Positions 1 to 6,054 of a stretch of 10,332 nucleotides of DNA are shown piece after piece. Positions within the stretch are counted from its first letter, which is position 1. Every line of letters starts with the position of its first letter. The DNA is taken from the NCBI GenBank assembly GCA_016178435.1, contig JACOTK010000277.1, positions 1 through 10,332 on the forward strand. The letters run 5' to 3'. This DNA is from Actinomycetota bacterium (GTDB lineage: Bacteria; Actinomycetota; Acidimicrobiia; Acidimicrobiales; CADCSY01). Under the pieces are notes generated by a model, which was not told where the DNA came from, did not search any database, and worked only from the letters and a program-made list of their open reading frames with translations. The translations under genes and the position numbers were made by a program.

Positions 1-2
1 GA

Positions 3-2249
3 CGGGCCACGGCGGTCTCGGTCGGCGTGGAGCCCGAAGGTGTTCCCGCAGGCGTCGTCCACCTGCCTGGCGGACCTGAAACCTTTCTGGCCCTCCTCGA
101 CAACCAGCTGGTTCGCCGGGCAACCCGTCGGGTGCCCGCCATTGACCTCGACCCGGGATGGACGCTCGTCCGGACGGAGACCGGGCCCACACTCGAGCGG
201 GTCCGAGAAAGTCTGCTCGTGGTGGCCAACGGGCACTTCGGCACCCGCGGCTACCGGGAAGAGGACGGGAGCACCACCAACCCGATGGTGATCGCCGGCG
301 GCGTGTACGACGACCGGGACGGCGTGGAGAGCTACCTGATCGGCCCCCGATGGACCGACCTCGAACTACACGGCCCGAGCGAAGGAAGTGAGTGGGTCCT
401 CGACCTGCGTTCGGGGGTGCTGACGAGAACAAGGCGGGACCGTGACGGCGGCCCGGACTTTCGATCGATGCGCTTCGCCTCGTGGACACGTCCCGGCGCC
501 ATGGCCCTTCGGGCCGAGGGTGACGCGGCCCAGCTCAGTCCGGGACTGTCGTTGGTCCTTCCCCGCCACGAGAACGGCGCCCATGGCGTGAGGGACCACA
601 CCTCATGGGCGTCGACCCGGTCAAGCCTCGGCGGGGGGATCGCCGCGGCGGCCCACACGAGATCGCACACCACCGCAGGCATGCGAACGATCGAACGCCT
701 TGCCCATTACCTCGCGGACCCCGGGATGATGCCGGATCCCGCGATCGCCGGCCAGGGCCTCACAGCGGACATGACGGTGGGCTTTGACGAGCTCCTCGCC
801 GAGCAACGGCGGGCGTGGGCCGCTCGCTGGGCCCACGCCGAGGTGACCATCACCGGCGACCCCGATGCCGAGCTGGCCGTTCGATTCGCGCTCTTTCACC
901 TGATGGCCTGCGTCGGTGACGGGGGCGAGACAGGCGTCGGCGCACGAGGTCTCAGTGGCCCCGCCTACGCGGGCCACGTCTTTTGGGATGCCGAGGTGTT
1001 CGTCCTGCCCGTTCTGGCCGCGACCCATGCGCCCGCCGCCGAGTCGATGTTGCGTTACCGCCTTGCCCGCCTCGGTGCCGCCCTCGCCAACGCCGCCGCC
1101 GTGGGCCGAGTCGGCGCTCGATTCCCCTGGGAGTCCGCTAGCACAGGTATGGATGTCACCCCGAGATCAGCCCTTGACGCACACGGTGTCACGGTCGCGA
1201 TCCTCACCGGACAGGCCGAGGAGCACATCGTCGCCGACATTGCCTGGGCGGCCTGGCACACGGCGGCATGGACCGGCGATCGGACGTTTCTCCTCGGCCC
1301 CGGTCGTTCGCTGGTGATCGAGACCGCCCGCTACTGGGCCTCACGGGCCGAGAGGGACGCCGACGGCACCGCCCATCTGCGTGGCGTGATAGGCCCCGAC
1401 GAGTACCACGAGCTGGTCGACGACAACGCGTTCACCAACGTGATGGCTTCATGGAACCTACGACGCGGGGCCGAGCTGGTCGAGGCGATCATCGCCGAGG
1501 GTGAACCTGTCGACGTCACAGGAGAGGAGGTGGCGGACTGGCGAAAGGTGGCCGACACCCTCGTCGACGGCTACGACGCCGGCACCGGGGTCTACGAGCA
1601 GTTCTCGGGGTTCGCCGCGCTCGAGCCGCTGATCATCAGCGAGCTCGCGTCACCCCCGGTGGCCGCCGACGTCCTGCTCGGGCGGGAGCGGGTGGCAGGC
1701 TCACAGGTCATCAAGCAGGCCGACGTGCTCATGCTGCATCAACTCGTTCCGGAGGCATGCGCTCCCGGCTCCCTCGGTCCGAACCTTGCCTTCTACGCGC
1801 CGCGCACGGCACACGGCAGCTCCCTGTCGCCGGCGATCCATGCCGGATTGCTGGCCCGAGCCGGCCAGGCCAACGAGGCCCTCGATCATTTTCGCCTCGC
1901 GTGTCGCATCGACCTCGACGACCTGACCGGAACCACCGCGGGCGGCCTGCACGTGGCGGCACTCGGGGGCATCTGGCAGGCAGTTGCGTTCGGGTTCGTC
2001 GGGCTGTGGCCAGGTCCCGATGGCCTGGTCGTCGATCCACATCTCCCCGACGCGTGGGGTGCCGTCGAGATCACCGTGGTCTTCCGAGGCGTCCGGGTCA
2101 CGATTCGAGTGGAGGGCGACACCATTGACGTCACCCCCGATGGCGACGTCATCGTCGTGTTGGGCGGCATGGCCCCGACCCTCGTGCGACCCCCCGGCAT
2201 GCGGTTCACCCCTACGGCAGACGGCCGGCAGATGGAGGCATCGTCATGA
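3..2249 (+). CDS. GH65 family disaccharide phosphorylase/hydrolase, 3' part of an OtsB1-like fusion (5' partial)
   Basis: The frame is open to the left edge, so the gene begins outside the window; the GTG at 27 is only an internal candidate start. Numbered from the codon at 27, the GH65 domain runs from about residue 45 to 725. It shows the NGHFGTRG motif (69-75), GHVFWD (316-321), FPWES (366-370), GPDEYHE with the family's general acid Glu459, VIKQADVLM (561-569) and the phosphate-site type HGSSLS (596-601). GH65 enzymes split trehalose, maltose, kojibiose or similar sugars, usually by phosphorolysis in the cytoplasm; the substrate cannot be read here. The first ~35 codons (around VSVGVEPEG and LPGGPETFLALLD) look like the C-terminal end of a trehalose-6-phosphate phosphatase/HAD domain. 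That suggests an Rv2006 (OtsB1)-type fusion, which is inference because the upstream part is missing. The stop overlaps the USP start by 4 bp. Confidence 0.88.
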   Translation, partial: RATAVSVGVEPEGVPAGVVHLPGGPETFLALLDNQLVRRATRRVPAIDLDPGWTLVRTETGPTLERVRESLLVVANGHFGTRGYREEDGSTTNPMVIAGGVYDDRDGVESYLIGPRWTDLELHGPSEGSEWVLDLRSGVLTRTRRDRDGGPDFRSMRFASWTRPGAMALRAEGDAAQLSPGLSLVLPRHENGAHGVRDHTSWASTRSSLGGGIAAAAHTRSHTTAGMRTIERLAHYLADPGMMPDPAIAGQGLTADMTVGFDELLAEQRRAWAARWAHAEVTITGDPDAELAVRFALFHLMACVGDGGETGVGARGLSGPAYAGHVFWDAEVFVLPVLAATHAPAAESMLRYRLARLGAALANAAAVGRVGARFPWESASTGMDVTPRSALDAHGVTVAILTGQAEEHIVADIAWAAWHTAAWTGDRTFLLGPGRSLVIETARYWASRAERDADGTAHLRGVIGPDEYHELVDDNAFTNVMASWNLRRGAELVEAIIAEGEPVDVTGEEVADWRKVADTLVDGYDAGTGVYEQFSGFAALEPLIISELASPPVAADVLLGRERVAGSQVIKQADVLMLHQLVPEACAPGSLGPNLAFYAPRTAHGSSLSPAIHAGLLARAGQANEALDHFRLACRIDLDDLTGTTAGGLHVAALGGIWQAVAFGFVGLWPGPDGLVVDPHLPDAWGAVEITVVFRGVRVTIRVEGDTIDVTPDGDVIVVLGGMAPTLVRPPGMRFTPTADGRQMEASS
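2234..2238 (+). promoter_or_regulatory. Shine-Dalgarno of the universal stress protein gene
   Basis: A perfect GGAGG lies 7 nt before the ATG at 2246, inside the last codons of the GH65 gene. It fixes the USP start and, with the ATGA stop/start overlap, indicates translational coupling. Confidence 0.8.
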
Positions 2250-3043
2250 AACTGATTGCTGCGATCGATGACAGTCCCGTGGCGCAGCCTGTGCTCGACA
2301 CAGCGCTCGTCATCGGCAACCTCCTCGGCCTCGACATCGAGGTGGTCCATGTGACGAACCGGGGAGGACTGAGCGCATCGGGCGCGGCAAGGGCGGCGGG
2401 GCTCCCGATGCAACAGCTGAAGGGCAACGCCGTCGATGCCCTGGTCGAGGCCCTCGACGATCCCGACGTCGCCATCGGCGTCGTGGGCGCCAGAGGCCAT
2501 GCCGGTGGCCCTCACCCTGCAGGGCACGCGACCCTTTCCATGGTTCAACGAACGGGCACGCCACTCGTGGTCGTTCCGCCCGAGCTCTGTCGCCCTGCAT
2601 CCCAACGCATGACCCGTATTCTCGTGCCGCTCGACGGCTCGCCCGACACCACGGCCGCGGTCCAGAGCGTCGTGACAGGCTTCTCGGAGTCCGGCGTCGA
2701 GGTCGTCGCGCTGCACGTCTTCACACGAGAGACGGTCCCCCGCTTCATCGACCAGACCCAACACGGTCTTGACGCCTGGGCGGACGAGTTCACAGCGCGC
2801 CACGAGATCGGTTGCCCTCGCCTCGTCACCCGATCGGGCTCACCCGGTCAGGCCGTGATCGGGCTCGCCGTGGCCGAGGACGTCGATCTGATCGTCATCG
2901 GGTGGTCCCGAGATCTCTCGCCCGGCCGGGCCCAGGTCGTGGCCGAGGTCCTGGCGCAGTCGTGTGTGCCCGTGTTGCTGGTGCCCGTCAACGCCCAACG
3001 CCCCCCCGCCGACGAACAACCGTCAACGCGGACGACCGCATGA
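2246..3043 (+). CDS. Tandem-domain universal stress protein (UspA family)
   Basis: The protein has 265 residues and two Usp domains (about 1-112 and 122-248), the layout of mycobacterial DosR-regulon Usps such as Rv2005c and Rv2623. Each begins with a beta strand and an acidic turn (AAIDDSP at 5-11; VPLDGSP at 127-133) and ends with a hydrophobic strand (TPLVVVPPE; VPVLLVPV). Domain 1 has GARG at 81-84 followed by GH at 93-94, close to the ATP-binding pattern G-2X-G-9X-G-S/T but one residue short and with His in the last place. Domain 2 (GWSRDLSPGR) lacks the second glycine. ATP binding is therefore doubtful, at least in domain 2. The protein is probably cytoplasmic. It is co-transcribed with the GH65 gene (4-bp overlap, GGAGG ribosome site) and ends 5 bp from the converging regulator gene. 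The C-terminal tail (about 250-265) is polar and probably disordered. Confidence 0.93.
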   Translation: MKLIAAIDDSPVAQPVLDTALVIGNLLGLDIEVVHVTNRGGLSASGAARAAGLPMQQLKGNAVDALVEALDDPDVAIGVVGARGHAGGPHPAGHATLSMVQRTGTPLVVVPPELCRPASQRMTRILVPLDGSPDTTAAVQSVVTGFSESGVEVVALHVFTRETVPRFIDQTQHGLDAWADEFTARHEIGCPRLVTRSGSPGQAVIGLAVAEDVDLIVIGWSRDLSPGRAQVVAEVLAQSCVPVLLVPVNAQRPPADEQPSTRTTA

Positions 3044-3048
3044 GCACC

Positions 3049-3759
3049 TCAGCCGTCGGAGACGCCGGGGCCACGCGATGCGAGGCGAGCGGCAAAGACT
3101 GCCGCCTCGGTGCGACGCTGCATGCCAAGCTTGGCCAAGAGGTTCGAGACGTAGTTCTTGACGGTCTTCTCCGCCAGGAACATGCGATCGGCGATCTGGC
3201 GATTGGTGAGCCCTTCGGCCAACAGGTCCAGGATCCGTCGCTCCTGGTCAGTGAGATGCGCGAGCTGCGACGTCTCCTGTTGACCCTGACGAATCCGCTC
3301 CATGACCCGCCCCGTCATGGCCGGGTCGAGCAGCGATTCACCACGGGCCACCTTGCGAATCGCCCCGGTCAGGTCGTTGCCCTTGATCTGTTTCAACACA
3401 TAACCGGCGGCGCCCGCGACGATGGCACTGAACAACGCCTCGTCGTCGGCGAAGGAGGTCAACATGAGGCACTGCAACCCCGGCATGCGCTCCCGTAGCG
3501 AACGACAGACCTCGACACCGCTCCCATCGGGGAGGCGGACGTCGAGGACGGCGACATCGGGCCGAACCGCAGGGGCTCGGCTCAACGCCTCCTCGACCGT
3601 TCCCGCCTCGCCCACGACGGTCAGACCCTCCTCCGATTCGATCAGCTCGCGTAGACCCCGTCGCACGATCTCATGGTCGTCGAGAAGGAAAACCCTGACT
3701 TCCCGGACAACGTCATCGCCGGCTTCCGCCTGCTCATTGGTATCGGCCATGTGCCCCAT
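3049..3759 (-). CDS. dosR: DosR/DevR-like response regulator (NarL/LuxR family)
   Basis: A cytoplasmic two-component transcription factor, 236 residues from the ATG at 3759; the ATG at 3750 would give 233, and 3759 has better ribosome-site spacing (GGGA/GAG, 5-10 nt upstream). The receiver domain (about 20-135) has the acidic pair Asp27-Asp28, phospho-acceptor Asp73 (VLDVRLPDG), Thr101 and Lys123. The LuxR helix-turn-helix (about 168-230) reads LTDQERRILDLLAEGLTNRQIADRMF, then LAEKTVKNY. With a constant offset of 19 these match M. tuberculosis DosR Asp54, Thr82, Lys104 and the DNA-contacting Lys179, Lys182 and Asn183 (here Lys198, Lys201, Asn202). Thr198, reported as a PknH target, is conserved as Thr217, while Thr205 is Ala224. 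The gene overlaps the flavin-fold gene by 26 bp, so the two are probably one operon. DNA contacts conserved this fully suggest a dormancy-box-like operator. The likely partner is the kinase at 6055-7191. Confidence 0.95.
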   Translation of the reverse strand: MGHMADTNEQAEAGDDVVREVRVFLLDDHEIVRRGLRELIESEEGLTVVGEAGTVEEALSRAPAVRPDVAVLDVRLPDGSGVEVCRSLRERMPGLQCLMLTSFADDEALFSAIVAGAAGYVLKQIKGNDLTGAIRKVARGESLLDPAMTGRVMERIRQGQQETSQLAHLTDQERRILDLLAEGLTNRQIADRMFLAEKTVKNYVSNLLAKLGMQRRTEAAVFAARLASRGPGVSDG

Positions 3760-4273
3760 CTTGACTCGTTCCCGTGCGCAACGCGGCACCCTGCACCGGG
3801 TGGAGCGGCTGCGACTCGTCATCGGGCACCAAGCGCCGGCCGGAAACCATCCGGGTGTCGATGCGGATGAGGCGCGTTTGATGGACTCCCGCTGCCCACG
3901 GGCTGAGGTTCAGTTGCTCGGCGGCATCCAGGTCGGCGGCAGCCATGACCTCCGACGCGGTCCCGACGACCATGACACTCCATCCCCAACATCGTTCGTA
4001 ATCGAACTCGTCGACCTCGAAGGCCACGACGCTGTTGGTGACCGCCGCAGCCAGCTTCATACCGGTCCCGGTGCGGAACACGACATCTTCGCCCAACATG
4101 GCGAAGTTCACCGGAAAGATGGCAGGAAGGGCGTTCATCGAGACTGCCACACGCCCGACCGAAGCCTGTGCCAACAGCATCAGGCACTCCTGGCGGGACA
4201 GCACCACCAGCCCGTTTCGGTCGAAACGGACCGTCTCCTCCCCGTCGATGATCACTTGTCCGATGTCCCGCAC
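3734..4273 (-). CDS. Pyridoxamine 5'-phosphate oxidase-related flavin-fold protein (Pyridox_ox_2 type)
   Basis: A 179-residue cytoplasmic split-barrel protein. The family pattern is clear from about residue 23: LSRQECLMLLAQASVGRVAVSM, then PAIFPVNFAMLGEDVVFRTGTGMKL (50-74), VVAFEVDEFD (82-91) and GWSVMVVGTASEV (97-109). Members bind FMN or coenzyme F420 and are mostly of unknown substrate; related small proteins such as Rv3129 belong to the M. tuberculosis DosR regulon. Nothing here shows a true PNP oxidase activity. The GTG start at 4273 is chosen because AGGTAGGA lies 8 nt upstream. The last ~35 residues are polar and poorly conserved, and their DNA also encodes the start of dosR. The gene is first in a probable two-gene operon with dosR and divergent from the kinase gene at 4350 across 76 bp. 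Confidence 0.87.
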   Translation of the reverse strand: MRDIGQVIIDGEETVRFDRNGLVVLSRQECLMLLAQASVGRVAVSMNALPAIFPVNFAMLGEDVVFRTGTGMKLAAAVTNSVVAFEVDEFDYERCWGWSVMVVGTASEVMAAADLDAAEQLNLSPWAAGVHQTRLIRIDTRMVSGRRLVPDDESQPLHPVQGAALRTGTSQDGAHGRYQ

Positions 4274-4281
4274 ACGTCAGT

Positions 4282-4289
4282 TCCTACCT
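4282..4289 (-). promoter_or_regulatory. Shine-Dalgarno of the flavin-fold protein gene
   Basis: On the minus strand AGGTAGGA lies 8 nt before the GTG at 4273 and is the only purine-rich ribosome site nearby. It supports this start and implies a leadered transcript. Confidence 0.6.
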
Positions 4290-4294
4290 GCCTC

Positions 4295-4321
4295 GTGGCC
4301 CCATGTTTCGGTATGCGCCAC
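4295..4321. promoter_or_regulatory. Imperfect dyad in the divergent promoter region, possible operator
   Basis: Arms GTGGC (4295-4299) and GCCAC (4317-4321) flank a 17-nt centre that contains CCAT and TATG. The dyad lies 21 bp from the GTG at 4273 and 28 bp from the ATG at 4350, so one bound regulator could affect both genes. It does not match the mycobacterial dormancy box well, and I found no convincing -10/-35 pair for either gene in 4274-4349. The function is speculative. Confidence 0.3.
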
Positions 4322-4349
4322 AAGGCATCCTGCCCAGGTTCCTGCCGCT

Positions 4350-5948
4350 ATGGATAAGGTCGAAGGTCCTCGCGTACAGGGACCTCCTGCTTCACTTGAT
4401 CCCCTCCTTGCCCTGATGGCGGCCGGCATGACCGGTTCGGGCTCGACGGAACCCGCAGCCGTTGCCGAGACGCATGTCTCGGTGGTCCTTTTCGTCGGTG
4501 ACCGGGTCTACAAGGTGAAGAAGCCCGTCGACTTCGGCTTCCTCGATTTCCGCACCCGGGAGGCCCGCGAGGCAGTCTGTCGACGCGAGGTCGAGCTCAA
4601 CCGGCGGCTCGCCCCCGATGTCTATCTCGGCGTTGTGGATCTGGTGGGTCCCGACGGAACGCCCTTCGATCACCTGGTCGTCATGCGGCGCATGCCGAGT
4701 GGGCGACGACTCTCGACACTCGTGACCGCCGGGCGGGACGTGCGTATGGAGCTGCGCGCCATCGCGCAGGTGCTCGCGGACTTTCACGCACGAGCCGATG
4801 TCTCCGCCGAGATCGCCGAGGCGGGCAGTGTCCACCACCTGCGCCGGCATTGGGAGGCCAACAGCGATCAGCTTCGCGCCTTTGCCGTCCCGACCCCGGA
4901 CGGCCCACCCCTGCTGGACCCGGGCACGGTGGAGGAGGTCGCCGTGCTGGCGGAGCGCTACCTCGCCGGTCGCTCCCCCTTGTTCGCCCGACGCATCACC
5001 GAGGGGAGGATCCGGGATGGGCACGGCGACGTGTTGGCCGACGACATCTTCTGCCTGCCCGACGGCCCGCGCATCCTGGACTGCATCGAGTTCGACGACC
5101 GGCTGCGATACGGCGACGTGCTCGGCGACGTGGCATTTCTGGCCATGGATCTCGAGCGCCTCGGCTCGCCTCGGCTCGGCACAGAGCTGTTGCGCCGGTA
5201 TCGGGAGCTCACGAACGAGACATACCCCGCAACCCTCGAACACTTCTGGATCGCCTATCGAGCACAGGTACGGGCGAAGGTGGCCGGTCTGCGCTCCGGG
5301 CAGGGTGACCGATCCGCCGGCGTCGAGGCCCATCACCTCCTGACGATGACCCTCGCCCATCTGAAGCGCTGCCAGGTGAAGCTCGTGCTGATCGGCGGCG
5401 CACCCGGCACCGGAAAGTCGACCCTGGCCAAGGCCCTGGCGGCCCGGCAGGGCTGGGCCCTGGTTCGATCCGACGAGGTGCGCAAGGCGCTCTTCGGGCT
5501 AACGACCACCTCACGCTCGGGGGCACAGAACGGCATCGGGGAAGGCATCTACGATCAGGCGTCGACCGATGCCACCTACGACGAGATGCTCGCCCGAGCG
5601 AGACCGGACCTGGAGCAGGGACAGTCGGTGGTCCTGGATGCAAGCTGGACCGACGCTCGCTTTCGCTCTGCTGCCGCAACATTGGCGTCGGACACGAGCA
5701 GCGACCTGATCGAGCTGTGTTGCGAGGCGCCGATCGAGGTGACTCTCGCCAGGATCGAGACCAGAGCGGATCGAGGCGACGACCCGTCGGATGCAACGGC
5801 GGATGTTGCCCAGACGCTTCGGGCCGCTTCGTCGCCCTGGCCGAGCGCCACGGTGATCGACACCGGCGGAGGGCGGGACGACTCGGTGGCACAGGTGTGG
5901 GCAGCACTTGGACCGGACATCCTGAGGGCGGAAACCGACGAGACCTGA
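4350..5948 (+). CDS. Fused aminoglycoside-phosphotransferase-like domain and AAA-type P-loop kinase (Rv2004c-like)
   Basis: The protein has 532 residues from the ATG at 4350. Its N-terminal half is a kinase fold of the APH/COG2187 type: VGDRVYKVKKPVDFGFLDF (49-67), VMRRMPSGRRL (111-121), a Brenner-like HGDVLADDIF (225-234) and DCIEFDDRLRYGDVLGDVAFLAMDLE (244-269). The C-terminal half is a P-loop kinase (COG0645 type) with Walker A GGAPGTGKST (349-358), RSDEVRK (373-379) and VVLDASW (427-433). M. tuberculosis Rv2004c, a DosR-regulon gene next to a USP gene and Rv2006, has this architecture (about 498 residues). The substrate is unknown; small-molecule phosphorylation is the family inference, and antibiotic resistance should not be assumed. 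The canonical Asn of HGDLxxxN is replaced by Asp (position 231 or 232). No clear ribosome site precedes 4350, so the ATG at 4416 is an alternative and would still keep both domains. The long frame upstream of 4350 is antisense shadow. Confidence 0.9.
   Translation: MDKVEGPRVQGPPASLDPLLALMAAGMTGSGSTEPAAVAETHVSVVLFVGDRVYKVKKPVDFGFLDFRTREAREAVCRREVELNRRLAPDVYLGVVDLVGPDGTPFDHLVVMRRMPSGRRLSTLVTAGRDVRMELRAIAQVLADFHARADVSAEIAEAGSVHHLRRHWEANSDQLRAFAVPTPDGPPLLDPGTVEEVAVLAERYLAGRSPLFARRITEGRIRDGHGDVLADDIFCLPDGPRILDCIEFDDRLRYGDVLGDVAFLAMDLERLGSPRLGTELLRRYRELTNETYPATLEHFWIAYRAQVRAKVAGLRSGQGDRSAGVEAHHLLTMTLAHLKRCQVKLVLIGGAPGTGKSTLAKALAARQGWALVRSDEVRKALFGLTTTSRSGAQNGIGEGIYDQASTDATYDEMLARARPDLEQGQSVVLDASWTDARFRSAAATLASDTSSDLIELCCEAPIEVTLARIETRADRGDDPSDATADVAQTLRAASSPWPSATVIDTGGGRDDSVAQVWAALGPDILRAETDET
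4364..4385. repeat. 6-bp inverted repeat AGGTCC/GGACCT at the start of the kinase gene
   Basis: Arms at 4364-4369 and 4380-4385 are perfect complements with a 10-nt spacer. It lies 14 nt inside the gene if translation starts at 4350, but upstream of it if the start is 4416. AGGTC resembles a DosR half-site (RGGNC), but the spacing between half-sites (12 nt) is wrong for the mycobacterial box (4 nt). It may be chance. Confidence 0.25.
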
Positions 5949-6008
5949 CGAGACCCGGGATCGACCCAGGCAGCCGACATGACAACCGCTACCGCCGGCG
6001 CAGCCCGA

Positions 6009-6036
6009 CCGAGGTGCTCGACCCGAGGTGCACGAC
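6009..6036. repeat. Two tandem copies of a 14-bp unit between convergent genes
   Basis: CCGAGGTGCTCGAC (6009-6022) is followed directly by CCGAGGTGCACGAC (6023-6036), one mismatch, in the 106-bp gap between the convergent kinase genes (5949-6054). No open frame or hairpin with a T-run was found in this gap. It may be a small slippage duplication. Confidence 0.5.
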
Positions 6037-6054
6037 CCGACCGCCGAGGAACGG

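Noticed and set aside
1886..2803. A 305-codon minus-strand frame across the GH65 and USP genes
   Set aside because: It crosses two well-supported genes, has no family features and shows typical shadow composition.
3760..3822. A longer dosR start at 3822
   Set aside because: The extra 21 residues are Arg/Ser/Cys-rich, overlap the upstream gene further and are absent from DosR proteins.
4035..4349. A 5' extension of the APH/AAA kinase frame
   Set aside because: It overlaps the flavin-fold gene head to head, and homology begins well after 4350, so the extension is only an open antisense stretch.
4350..4360. TATGGAT as a -10 element
   Set aside because: It contains the likely start codon itself and has no -35 at proper spacing.
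4392..5360. A 322-codon minus-strand frame
   Set aside because: It is antisense to the APH/AAA kinase, whose motifs are unambiguous on the other strand.
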